23,582 nucleotides of DNA. Source: Clostridiales bacterium UBA3705. Its GTDB lineage: Bacteria; Bacillota_A; Clostridia; Oscillospirales; Oscillospiraceae. Each line of letters opens with the position of its first letter. Position 1 is the first letter of the stretch. The DNA is taken from NCBI GenBank assembly GCA_002372735.1, contig DFIE01000153.1, positions 19,161-42,742 on the forward strand, given 5' to 3'. Shown one piece after another: positions 14,728-22,528 of this stretch. The position numbers and the translations under genes are program-made. The notes beneath the pieces were generated by a model. It searched no databases, was not told the DNA's origin, and saw nothing but the letters and a program-made list of their open reading frames with translations.

Positions 14728-16464
14728 ATGAACAACATCGGCATCGACTTTGGCTCCACCTACACCACGGTGGCGGTTTACCACGAGCAGACCGGCACCC
14801 CCGTGGCCAAGGGGCTGACCGAGGGCGGGTCTCCCTTTGTGCCCTCGGTGCTCACCTATTACAAAAACAAAACACTCATCGGCAAAGAGGCCAAAAAGCT
14901 GAAGCACAAGGCCGGGGCAAGGAGCTTTCGGGGCTTTAAAATGATGCTGGCCGAGGACGACCCGGAGCAGCTGAAGGCCCGGGGCTTTACCGACAAGGAG
15001 TCCCCCTACGAGATCACCCGCCAGTTTTTGCAGACCCTGCTGGAGCGGGTGCTGGAGCGGGACGGCGGCAGCAAGGTGGACCGGCTGGTCATCGGCGTGC
15101 CCGAGATCTGGAACATGGAGTTCAACTCGGTGGACGGCCGGGCCCGGCTGCGGGACATCTGCCGCAGCCTGCCCATGGTAAACCCCGGCACCGAGGAGGC
15201 CCCCAACATCCAGGTGGTCAGCGAGCCCGCGGCGGCCTCCGCCTACTTTGCCCACAACTTCCAGCTGCAGACCGGCGGCGACTTTGACGGCCAGATCCTG
15301 CTGATCGACTACGGCGGCGGCACCCTGGACATCACCCTGACCCAGGTGGAGCCCCGGCCGGACAGCGCCGGCAACATCGGCATGGAGATCAGCGTGCTCT
15401 ACCGCACCGGCGCCGGCGAAAACGAGGAAAAGGGCAAGATCGGCCAGGCCGGCATCGTCTACATGGAAACCGTGATGCGCCGGGCCATTGAAGAGGCCTT
15501 CCCCGAGCTGGAGGTGCCCCTGGACACCGACTTCTACCGGGCCGTGGACGACCTGGAGGAGGAGCTGCAGGACTGCTCCTCCTCGATCCGGGACATCTTT
15601 ACCGAGTACGGCACCGACACCGATATGCTGGGCGAGGACTACATGGACGAGGACGACGCCCTGTTTGCCGAGATCTACTACGGCTCCAAGCCCATGCGGA
15701 CCATCCCCGTGACCTACCAGCTGCTGGCCAGGGTCTACGACGAGGTGATCCGGGGCGTGTTTGAGGAAAAGCTCAACGAAGTCATCGCCTTTATGGAGAA
15801 AAACCACATCGACTACAACAACCGCAACAACGAGCGGTTCAAGATCGTGCTAGTGGGCGGCTTCGGCAACTACTCCCTGGTGCATATGCAGGTGATGGAG
15901 AAGTTCGCTTTCTCCTCCACCGACAGCCGGCAGAGCAACATCATCAAAAGCGCCGAGGACAACGAAACCGCCATCTCCCTGGGCGCGGCGCTGCTGGCCT
16001 CCGGGGCCATCCGGATCCGGAACACCGCCCCCTTCTCCATCGGCGTGGCGGTGCGCAACTCCAGCGGCCGCTACAGCCTGACCTACGGCCTGCGCTACAA
16101 CCAGGACATCAACTTTAACGAGATCTACTGGCAGAAGGACCGGGAGGGCAACCCGGTGTATATGCTGGCCCTGACCGGCGGCATCCAGAAATTCCTGCTC
16201 AACACCCAGAGCGACGACCGCCAGGCAGTGGTGGTAACCCCCAAGGAGGAGTTCCGAAAGCTGCTGGCCCAGGCGGTGGAAAAGCCCAAGCTCCCCTTTG
16301 TGGTGGGCTTCAGCCTGGATTCCTCCGGGGTCATCACCCTGCACGTGCAGACCTATGACATCCTGCGGGGCCCTGTGGGCGACCACTGCAACACCATAGA
16401 GCTGACCAGCATCCGCAGTCTGTTTGACATCCAGACCATAGAGAGGGCGTATGAGCATGGCTGA
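14728..16464 (+). CDS. Short Hsp70/DnaK-like ATPase
   Basis: A 578-aa protein of the Hsp70-actin superfamily. Phosphate-1 motif is IGIDFGSTYTTVAV (residues 4-17), phosphate-2 LLIDYGGGTLDITL (about 191-204), and the adenosine motif VLVGGFGNYSLV (near 374-385). VSEPAAASAYFAH matches the Hsp70 connect region. After the nucleotide-binding domain, residues of about 410-550 form a beta-rich segment; FVVGFSLDSSGVITLHVQ resembles the strand pattern at the end of the Hsp70 substrate-binding beta domain. The helical lid and C-terminal tail of DnaK are absent. The GAGGTG ribosome site fits the ATG at 14728 (7 bases), not the ATG at 14722. Its partners are probably the operon neighbours; no J-domain or GrpE gene is visible. 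Confidence 0.88.
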   Translation: MNNIGIDFGSTYTTVAVYHEQTGTPVAKGLTEGGSPFVPSVLTYYKNKTLIGKEAKKLKHKAGARSFRGFKMMLAEDDPEQLKARGFTDKESPYEITRQFLQTLLERVLERDGGSKVDRLVIGVPEIWNMEFNSVDGRARLRDICRSLPMVNPGTEEAPNIQVVSEPAAASAYFAHNFQLQTGGDFDGQILLIDYGGGTLDITLTQVEPRPDSAGNIGMEISVLYRTGAGENEEKGKIGQAGIVYMETVMRRAIEEAFPELEVPLDTDFYRAVDDLEEELQDCSSSIRDIFTEYGTDTDMLGEDYMDEDDALFAEIYYGSKPMRTIPVTYQLLARVYDEVIRGVFEEKLNEVIAFMEKNHIDYNNRNNERFKIVLVGGFGNYSLVHMQVMEKFAFSSTDSRQSNIIKSAEDNETAISLGAALLASGAIRIRNTAPFSIGVAVRNSSGRYSLTYGLRYNQDINFNEIYWQKDREGNPVYMLALTGGIQKFLLNTQSDDRQAVVVTPKEEFRKLLAQAVEKPKLPFVVGFSLDSSGVITLHVQTYDILRGPVGDHCNTIELTSIRSLFDIQTIERAYEHG

Positions 16465-17854
16465 ATTTGAACGCTTAAAGGACTCCCTTGCCGCCCTGCA
16501 GGGCAGGGAGCTGAGTATCTGCGACGCGCTGGGTCTGTTCAACGACCTGTGCGACGATCTCCACTCCGCCGGCAAGGACCTGTGGGCCCTGCCCCTGGGA
16601 GAGGAGGACCGGGCAGTCACCGTGCTGGCCAAGAGCAGCCGGGCCCTGCTGAACACCATCAAGAAAAACGAGGAGGCCCTCTCCGCCATCGACCCCAGGG
16701 ACAAGGTGCGCAAGCAGCAGCAGTCCCTGACCGAGCGGGTGGAGGCCCTGGAGCTGCTGGAGGAGAACTACGACGCCGAGTCCGCCCAGCTGCTTGCCCG
16801 GCGCAAGGCCCTGCAGGAGCAGGAGGACCGCTGCCGCCAGAAGCACCAGGCGCTGGAGCAGCAGCGCACGGAGTACGCCAAGCTGGGCGAGGTGGTAGCC
16901 GCCCTGAGCCAGCAGGTGGACCGCATGGAGCTGGAAGACCTGTCCATGCTGGAGCAAAAGAAGAAAGAGCTGCTTGCCGAGCGGGCCGCCCTGCAGGCCC
17001 GGCTGGAGCAGCAGCAGCTGGAGCAGTCCAACCTGGTGCAGAGCAACCGGGCCCTGCAGGCCAAGGTGGAACAGCAGCAGCAGGAGCAGGCCGACCTGGC
17101 CCGGCAAGACCAGGCCCTGCAGGCCAAGGCCGCCCAGCTGGAACAGGACCTGGCCCAGGCCAGGCGCCGGCTGGAGCAGGACTCCGGCGACCGGCAGAGC
17201 AAGCAGCAGCAGCTGCTTGCCCTGCGGGAGCAGGCCCAGCAGGCCAAAGCCCAGACCGAGGAGCTGGCCGCCAAAATCGACCAGGCCGCCGCCGCCGAAA
17301 AGCAGCTGAAGCTCCGCCTGGAGCAGCAGCTGCTGGAGCAGGCCAATTTGGCCCAGAGCAACGGGGCCCTGCAGGCCAAGGCCGCCCAGCTGGAGCAGGA
17401 CCTGGCCCAGGCCAGGCGCCGGCTGGAGCAGGACTCCGGCGACCGGCAGAGCAAGCAGCAGCAGCTGCTTGCCCTGCGGGAGCAGGCCCAGCAGGCCAGG
17501 GCCCAGGCCGAGGAGCTGGCCGGCAAGATGGACCAGGCTGTCACCACCGAAAAGCAGCTGAAGCTCCGGCTGGCCCAGCTGCAAAACGAGTATGACAGCA
17601 ACCGCTCCCTGTACGAGGGGCTCTCCATCAAGGGCTACCAGGAGCGGATCGACAAGCTGCAGCGGGAGCTGGAGCAGATGCACAAGATCTCCAAGGCCCT
17701 GCTGAAGGACGCCGAGGACGTGTACCTGGGCGATATGAACCGCCAGATCAAGGGGCTGGAGACCGAGCTGGTCAACCGGCTGAAGGAGCTGGAAAGCAAG
17801 CTGCAGTCCACCAAGCAGTTCTACCGGGACATCCTGGCCAACTGCAACCGATAG
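16451..17854 (+). CDS. Long coiled-coil protein with tandem internal duplication
   Basis: A 467-aa protein. Residues 1-90 are a mixed helical head; about 90-440 is nearly continuous heptad-rich Gln/Glu/Leu/Ala/Arg coiled coil. It contains three copies of a 21-residue (three-heptad) element ending in ALQAK, and an 84-residue tandem duplication. It overlaps the Hsp70-like stop by 14 bases; a second in-frame ATG at 16457 has a somewhat better distance from GAGAGGG, so the true start could be two codons later. No membrane helix is seen. Likely a structural or scaffolding rod of the operon's complex (inference). Confidence 0.85.
   Translation: MSMAEFERLKDSLAALQGRELSICDALGLFNDLCDDLHSAGKDLWALPLGEEDRAVTVLAKSSRALLNTIKKNEEALSAIDPRDKVRKQQQSLTERVEALELLEENYDAESAQLLARRKALQEQEDRCRQKHQALEQQRTEYAKLGEVVAALSQQVDRMELEDLSMLEQKKKELLAERAALQARLEQQQLEQSNLVQSNRALQAKVEQQQQEQADLARQDQALQAKAAQLEQDLAQARRRLEQDSGDRQSKQQQLLALREQAQQAKAQTEELAAKIDQAAAAEKQLKLRLEQQLLEQANLAQSNGALQAKAAQLEQDLAQARRRLEQDSGDRQSKQQQLLALREQAQQARAQAEELAGKMDQAVTTEKQLKLRLAQLQNEYDSNRSLYEGLSIKGYQERIDKLQRELEQMHKISKALLKDAEDVYLGDMNRQIKGLETELVNRLKELESKLQSTKQFYRDILANCNR
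17066..17569 (+). repeat. Tandem 252-bp duplication inside the coiled-coil gene
   Basis: Copy 1 is 17066-17317 and copy 2 is 17318-17569. In both copies the segments 17114-17246 and 17366-17498 are identical except for one base. The unit is 84 codons, exactly 12 heptads, so the duplication preserves coiled-coil register. Confidence 0.9.
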
Positions 17855-17863
17855 GAGGCCGAG

Positions 17864-18355
17864 ATGCTTTGTCTGGTATGTAAAAACGAGATGGACCCCA
17901 ACGCCGCCAAGTGTCCGCGCTGCGGGTTCCCGGTGATCCACGTCCCCGACGGGGATGAGGCCGGCCGGCAGGCCGCCCTGGAAATGGCCGAGCAGTACAG
18001 AGGCGAGTTTTGGGCCGACTGGGAAATCCTGCTGGAGGTGCGGACCAACCACCTGCGGGAGGGCGGCCTGGACGTAGACAGAGACCACGTCAAGCTGGCC
18101 GACTGGCGGGAGCTGGAGCCCGGCAAGATCCTGTGGTACCAAGAGTCCTTTGCCCGGGTTTCGGGCACGGCGGTGGTGCTCAAGTGCATGGTCCGCCGGG
18201 CCGACGAGACCCCCCGGGTCATCAGCTGCACCCTGGCCGTGCCGGACACCGACACCTTTTGGCAGGTGGGGGTTGTGGGCACCGAGACCGGCTTCCGCCT
18301 GGCCCTGGGCAACCCCGCCAGCTTCACCCAGTCCAAGGAAATCACCCTGCTTTAA
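17864..18355 (+). CDS. Zinc-ribbon protein with beta-rich C-terminal domain
   Basis: A 163-aa protein. The N-terminal zinc ribbon uses C3-x2-C6 and C17-x2-C20. The remainder (about 35-163) is alpha/beta: a short helix (AALEMAEQYRGEFWADW), then strands including EVRTNHL, AVVLKCMVRR, RVISCTLAV and FWQVGVVG. No known enzyme motif is recognised. AGGAGG lies before the ATG, 9 bases after the coiled-coil gene stop. Its position between the coiled-coil gene and the ESCRT-III-like genes suggests an accessory or recruitment protein of the same complex. Confidence 0.75.
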   Translation: MLCLVCKNEMDPNAAKCPRCGFPVIHVPDGDEAGRQAALEMAEQYRGEFWADWEILLEVRTNHLREGGLDVDRDHVKLADWRELEPGKILWYQESFARVSGTAVVLKCMVRRADETPRVISCTLAVPDTDTFWQVGVVGTETGFRLALGNPASFTQSKEITLL

Positions 18356-18391
18356 GTTTTGTACGTAAAACCGAGAAAGGAAGGTTTTTAT

Positions 18392-19474
18392 ATGAGCAAG
18401 TTCATGGAAAAGCGCAAGAAGGCCAAGCTGGACAGAGAGAACTCCACCCAGCGCCAGCTGGCTGACATCAACCGTGCCAGCGGTGACCGGCTGAGCGCCA
18501 AGCTGGCCGAGGGCGACACCAAGGTCATTGCCATCCAGCCCATGGAGGTCCAGGCGGCCTACAAGAACGCCATTGAGATCTTCAAGCGGGTGCTGGCCGA
18601 CTCCCCCGCCATCGCCACCTATACCACCGAGGAGCTGGACCGGTATCTCACCGGCATCATCTCCTACTTCAACGAGAGCCTGGACCGGAACGACGTCTCC
18701 ACAGCCCGCCGGGGCGTCAAGTTCATCAAGGAGTCTCTGGCCATGCGTGTGGAGCTGAACACCCATGAGCAGCCCCATGCCCAGGAGATTGTGGACAAGC
18801 GCATCACCGCCGTGCGCAACCGTCTGGCCGCCATTGAGATCTCCGCCAAAACCTACGAGGTGGCCCGGAACATCGACAAGCAGAACAAGTACAAGGCCGA
18901 GCTTGCCGCCAAGTTCCAGGCCAAGTACGAGGAGGCCACCGCCTTCCGCGCCAGCCACCCCGCCGCCGCCGAGGAGCTGAAAAACAACCGGGTGGGCGAC
19001 CGTCTCACCGGCAACGCCGAGGAGCTGCTGGCCCTGACCCGGGAGGCCACCGCCCTGAACCGCATGGTGGAATCCACCGGGCAGATCATCTCCCAGCTGT
19101 CTGAGCAGAAGCTGGAGCAGGAGGTCGCCCTGCAGAACCAGGAGTCCATCATGGCCCTGAACTCCACCTTGCTCTCCAAAGAGGCCCTGGCCACCCTGTC
19201 CGAGATGACAGAGCAGCTGACCAAGGACCTGGCCGACCGGGAAGAGCTGATCTCCCTGCTGAAGGAGTTCGGCACCACCCTGGCCGAGAGCATCGCCTAC
19301 TACACCAACCTGCCCGGCAAGGGTATGCGGGTGGTGGACACCGAAATGGCCTGGGAGCGGATGGAGCAGGAAATGGCCCGCAAGCAGGAGGAAGAGGCTG
19401 CCGCCGCCGCCATCAAGGCGGAGCTGGAGGCCCAGGAGCATACCGGCGAGCAGAATATCATCGCCGCACAGTAA
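18392..19474 (+). CDS. Large alpha-helical protein, 360 aa
   Basis: No family recognised. The protein starts with a basic stretch (MSKFMEKRKKAKLDREN) and is almost entirely helical. Two regions, about 55-120 and 150-300, have long amphipathic helices. It ends in a Glu/Ala/Lys-rich tail. The start at 18392 is preferred because AAAGGAAGG precedes it. It is followed after 15 bases by the ESCRT-III-like gene. Its basic N-terminus and helical bundle character would also suit a PspA/Vipp1/ESCRT-III-type filament subunit, but the match is weak to the eye, so it is described here as unknown. Confidence 0.75.
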   Translation: MSKFMEKRKKAKLDRENSTQRQLADINRASGDRLSAKLAEGDTKVIAIQPMEVQAAYKNAIEIFKRVLADSPAIATYTTEELDRYLTGIISYFNESLDRNDVSTARRGVKFIKESLAMRVELNTHEQPHAQEIVDKRITAVRNRLAAIEISAKTYEVARNIDKQNKYKAELAAKFQAKYEEATAFRASHPAAAEELKNNRVGDRLTGNAEELLALTREATALNRMVESTGQIISQLSEQKLEQEVALQNQESIMALNSTLLSKEALATLSEMTEQLTKDLADREELISLLKEFGTTLAESIAYYTNLPGKGMRVVDTEMAWERMEQEMARKQEEEAAAAAIKAELEAQEHTGEQNIIAAQ

Positions 19475-19489
19475 CAGGGAGGTCTGAGT

Positions 19490-20266
19490 ATGTTTGGTAA
19501 GAAGAAAATTCCCGGGCAGAAGGACAGCAACGTCGCCCGGATGATCAAAAACAACCCCGCCGCCGACGCCATCAAGGAGCGGAAAAAGTCCCTCCAGGAG
19601 CTCCAGGGCGAGGCACTGACCCGGATGGCCAAGGCCCGCAGGGTCAACATGAACGTCATTCTCACCGAGACCAGAAACGTCCGCTACAACCGGGTCAACC
19701 ACATCTCCTCCTCCGCGGACGAGCGGTCCATTCTGAAAATCAAAAACGCCTACTACGCCATCAACGTCATCGACAAGATGCAGCGCCGGATTGTGGACGC
19801 CGCCACCACCCAGATGATGTATGAGGGCATGAACGCCCTGTCCGACTCTATGCGGGCGCTGAACATGCTGTACCGCAAGGGCGAAAAGCCCGAGCCCGGC
19901 CGCTACCACCGCCAGGAGAAGAAGCTGGAGAAGAACGAGGACCGGGCCACCCGGATCCTGTCCAAGATGTACGAAAACGGCGTGGACAACATCAACGACC
20001 TGGTCTCCAACGAGGTCATTGACCGGCTGGTGGCCGACGGGGCCAGCTCTGTGGAGGACCTGCTGCGCCAGGACCAGGGCATCCGGCTGACCATGGACGA
20101 TCTGAGCGGGCTGAACGACCTGGATCTCAACGCCTTCAACTTTGACGACCTGATGGGCGACGCCGCCCCCGGCGGCGGCGAGGGCGGCGGCATGGCCGAG
20201 GATCTGGAGCTGGAGACTCCCCCCGAGGATATGTCCGACTTCGCCTTCGACCTGCCTGAGCTGTAA
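19490..20266 (+). CDS. ESCRT-III/Snf7-like helical protein (candidate)
   Basis: A 258-aa protein. It begins with a short basic N-terminus (MFGKKK) and has a long helix (about 25-55) and a second, longer one (about 80-130) containing KIKNAYYAINVIDKMQRR and EGMNALSDSMRALNML. The latter recalls the helix 2-3 region of CHMP/Snf7 proteins, whose pattern is a basic helical hairpin followed by an 'ALK-x-MN'-type helix. The C-terminal third is acidic with DLNDLDLNAFNFDDLM and ends in FDLPEL, which could act as MIT-interacting motifs. This basic-core, acidic-tail layout is the ESCRT-III plan. The next gene, 14 bases downstream, encodes an MIT-containing Vps4-like ATPase, which supports the assignment. 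By-eye recognition only; an unrelated helical protein is possible. Confidence 0.6.
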   Translation: MFGKKKIPGQKDSNVARMIKNNPAADAIKERKKSLQELQGEALTRMAKARRVNMNVILTETRNVRYNRVNHISSSADERSILKIKNAYYAINVIDKMQRRIVDAATTQMMYEGMNALSDSMRALNMLYRKGEKPEPGRYHRQEKKLEKNEDRATRILSKMYENGVDNINDLVSNEVIDRLVADGASSVEDLLRQDQGIRLTMDDLSGLNDLDLNAFNFDDLMGDAAPGGGEGGGMAEDLELETPPEDMSDFAFDLPEL

Positions 20267-20280
20267 TCCGGGAGGCCCTT

Positions 20281-21615
20281 ATGGACGACATCTATCTGGA
20301 TAAAATCCAAAAATACGAAAATCTGTGCAACGCCTATCTGCAGAAGGCGGACATGGAATTTTTGGACAACGACGGCAAGCACACCAAGCAGGAGTGCTTC
20401 TATCTGCAGAAGGCCGCCGACGTGCGCTCTGAAATGGCCCGGATCTCCATCGGCTCCGAGCAGGAGTACAACGTCCGCAAGGTCAAGGAGATCAACCAGC
20501 GCCTGGCCGACGTGCTGCGCAGCGTAGACCCCGAGACCTACCAGCGGATGCGCTCCGCCGCCGCGGCCAAGGCCGGCGGCCCCAGGCCCGCGGCCCCCGC
20601 CAAGCCCGCTCCCGCCGGCGCCGGCGCCGGCCCTGCCAAGCCCGCCGAGAAGAAGGACGGGGTGAAGCCCTCCTCTGTCAGCGAGGACACGGTGCAGTCC
20701 TGGTACAAGGACGTGCCCAAGCACAGCTTTGCCGACGTTACCGGCATGGAGGCGCTGAAGGAGAAGCTGCGGGCCTGCGCCACCGAGAGCAAGCTCTCCG
20801 CCCTGAAGGACTACCTGGGCATCAGCAAGCAGAAGTCCTACATCTTTGTGGGTCCCCCGGGCTGCGGCAAAACCTACATCATTGAGGCCTTTGTCCACGA
20901 GCTGGCGGGCAAGAACTACAAGTACATCTCCCTGAACAGCTCGGAGATTCTGAGCAAGTACGTGGGCGACGCGGAAAAGATCATCACCCGCCTGTTTGAG
21001 GAGGCCGAGGCCTGTGCCCCCTGCGTGGTCTTCATCGATGAGATCGACGGCGTGTGCCGGGACCGCTCCTCCAAGAACCTGCCGGAGTACGCCGCCTCTA
21101 TCACCACCTCCTTCCTCACCGGCTACAACCGGATCAAGTCCTCCGGCAAGCCCATTTTGTTCATCGGCGCCACCAACTACCCCGGCAAGGTGGACTCCGC
21201 CATGCTGGACCGCGTGGAGCTGATCCACGTGCCCTTCCCCGACTGCGCCGCCCGGGTGCTGAAGTTCCAGCGGGAGCTGAATAAGCTGGTGTCTCCGGCC
21301 TCCGGCTTCTCCTGCGAGGAGATGGGCCGGCTCACCGGCGTGGGCTGCTACAACTACCGCGACATTGAGCGCCTGTGCGACACCATCCGCCAGCATCTGC
21401 TCAAGGGCGCCATAGAGAACTACCCCACCGAGGAGGCCGCCCTGGAGGCCCTGAAGTCCGGCGCCTTCGGCGTGGACCGGGCCCTGTTTGACGCCGCCCG
21501 GGCCGAAACCCAGCCCCAGCCCAAGGAGGAGATCATCCGGGATCTGGCTGCATGGTTTGACCACGCCGGCGTGCCGCTGAGCGAATCCGCCCCCGACCCG
21601 GAAGCCCATGGCTGA
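20281..21615 (+). CDS. Vps4-like AAA ATPase with MIT-like N-terminal domain
   Basis: A 444-aa protein. Residues 1 to about 80 are three amphipathic helices resembling an MIT (microtubule-interacting and trafficking) domain. A Pro/Ala/Lys linker (about 95-125) follows. The classic AAA module begins at FADVTGMEALKEKL; Walker A is GPPGCGKT (191-198), pore loop SKYVGDAEK, Walker B VVFIDEID (249-256), sensor 1 FIGATNYP, and a second-region DSAMLDR arginine. The SKYVG pore loop and CRDRS segment read like Vps4 (SKWLG, SLCGSRS). The enzyme should disassemble a filament of an MIT-binding partner, most simply the preceding ESCRT-III-like protein (inference). It overlaps the following gene by 8 bases. 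Confidence 0.85.
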   Translation: MDDIYLDKIQKYENLCNAYLQKADMEFLDNDGKHTKQECFYLQKAADVRSEMARISIGSEQEYNVRKVKEINQRLADVLRSVDPETYQRMRSAAAAKAGGPRPAAPAKPAPAGAGAGPAKPAEKKDGVKPSSVSEDTVQSWYKDVPKHSFADVTGMEALKEKLRACATESKLSALKDYLGISKQKSYIFVGPPGCGKTYIIEAFVHELAGKNYKYISLNSSEILSKYVGDAEKIITRLFEEAEACAPCVVFIDEIDGVCRDRSSKNLPEYAASITTSFLTGYNRIKSSGKPILFIGATNYPGKVDSAMLDRVELIHVPFPDCAARVLKFQRELNKLVSPASGFSCEEMGRLTGVGCYNYRDIERLCDTIRQHLLKGAIENYPTEEAALEALKSGAFGVDRALFDAARAETQPQPKEEIIRDLAAWFDHAGVPLSESAPDPEAHG

Positions 21616-22501
21616 GTATCTGCACGCCATCGGCGCCCTGTCCGACTCGCTGGACCGATACGCCGGCAGGCCCTATTACCGGGATCTGCTGGCGGGTCTG
21701 GTCCACAAGCCCGCCGATGAGGAGCTGGAGCTGGACAACGTCCGCTGTGTGCTGCTCTACGGCCCCGAGGGCAGCGGACGCCACGCCCTGCTCAACGGCA
21801 TGGCAGGCACCATGGCCGCCCAGGGCTACGCCCTGTATCTCATCGATCTGCGCAGTCTCAGCGCCGAACAGCAGACCCAGGCCTTTCAGGAGGCCCGGGT
21901 CTGCCTGGAAAAGGCCGCCGTGCTGCTGGTAGACCACATTGAATGCCTGGCCGACCACGTGGAGCTGGCCGAGCTGATTGACGAGGCCGCCGAGGCCGAC
22001 GCCAGCCTGGTGGTGGGCATCCCCGCCGACAGCCCCGCCCAGCTGAAGGGCGAGCTGCGGGAGATGTTTACCGCGGTGTACGTCACCCTGCCGGATCTGA
22101 ACGCCCGCACCGCCTACTTTGAGCAGGAGCTGGCCCAGATGGACGACCCCATGACCAGCCACTACCTGGCCGAGAAGACCGAGGGGCTCAACTACTATGA
22201 GCTGGCGGATCTGCGGGGAGCCATGCTGCTGCTGCGCAAAAACTCCATGGTCAGCCGGGCCTCGCCCACATCCTGGATGGTTCTGGCCGAGGACGCCCTG
22301 GACCATCTGGAGCCCAAGCAGCCCGCCCAGACCGGGCCTGCCCTGGATCCCAACCTGCTGGCCGCCCTGGTGGCCAGCCTGCCTGCCGGCGGCGCCCAGC
22401 AGGCCCAGGCCGCCCAGCCCCAAAAGGAGACCCCCGGCGGGGGCCCCCTGCTGAACGAGCTGGACGAGCTGGACGCCATCTACGAAAAATATTACACCTG
22501 A
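21608..22501 (+). CDS. Degenerate AAA-like protein (probable pseudo-ATPase partner)
   Basis: A 297-aa protein with an AAA-like core. The Walker A position reads GPEGSGRH (52-59), with the catalytic Lys replaced by Arg and the Ser/Thr by His. The Walker B position is LLVDHIE (D109), with His where the catalytic Glu should be. The core is followed by a helical C-terminal region and a low-complexity Pro/Ala/Gln stretch, and it ends in LNELDELDAIYEKYYT. It starts inside the end of the Vps4-like gene (8-base overlap), suggesting coupled translation and a heteromeric complex. Loss of both catalytic positions implies a structural or nucleotide-sensing role (inference). Confidence 0.75.
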   Translation: MAEYLHAIGALSDSLDRYAGRPYYRDLLAGLVHKPADEELELDNVRCVLLYGPEGSGRHALLNGMAGTMAAQGYALYLIDLRSLSAEQQTQAFQEARVCLEKAAVLLVDHIECLADHVELAELIDEAAEADASLVVGIPADSPAQLKGELREMFTAVYVTLPDLNARTAYFEQELAQMDDPMTSHYLAEKTEGLNYYELADLRGAMLLLRKNSMVSRASPTSWMVLAEDALDHLEPKQPAQTGPALDPNLLAALVASLPAGGAQQAQAAQPQKETPGGGPLLNELDELDAIYEKYYT

Positions 22502-22528
22502 TAAATCCTGACGATAGGGGGTTCTGTC

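Noticed and set aside
18356..18391. GTTTT/AAAAC short inverted repeat before the 360-aa gene
   Set aside because: Only a 5-bp arm with AT content; too weak to call a terminator or operator.
16475..19909. Very long minus-strand open frame (1144 codons) across the coiled-coil and helical protein genes
   Set aside because: It is a by-product of GC-rich codon use opposite real genes; the translation is low-complexity Gly/Leu/Gln/Val, spans several plus-strand genes with good ribosome sites, and has no motif.
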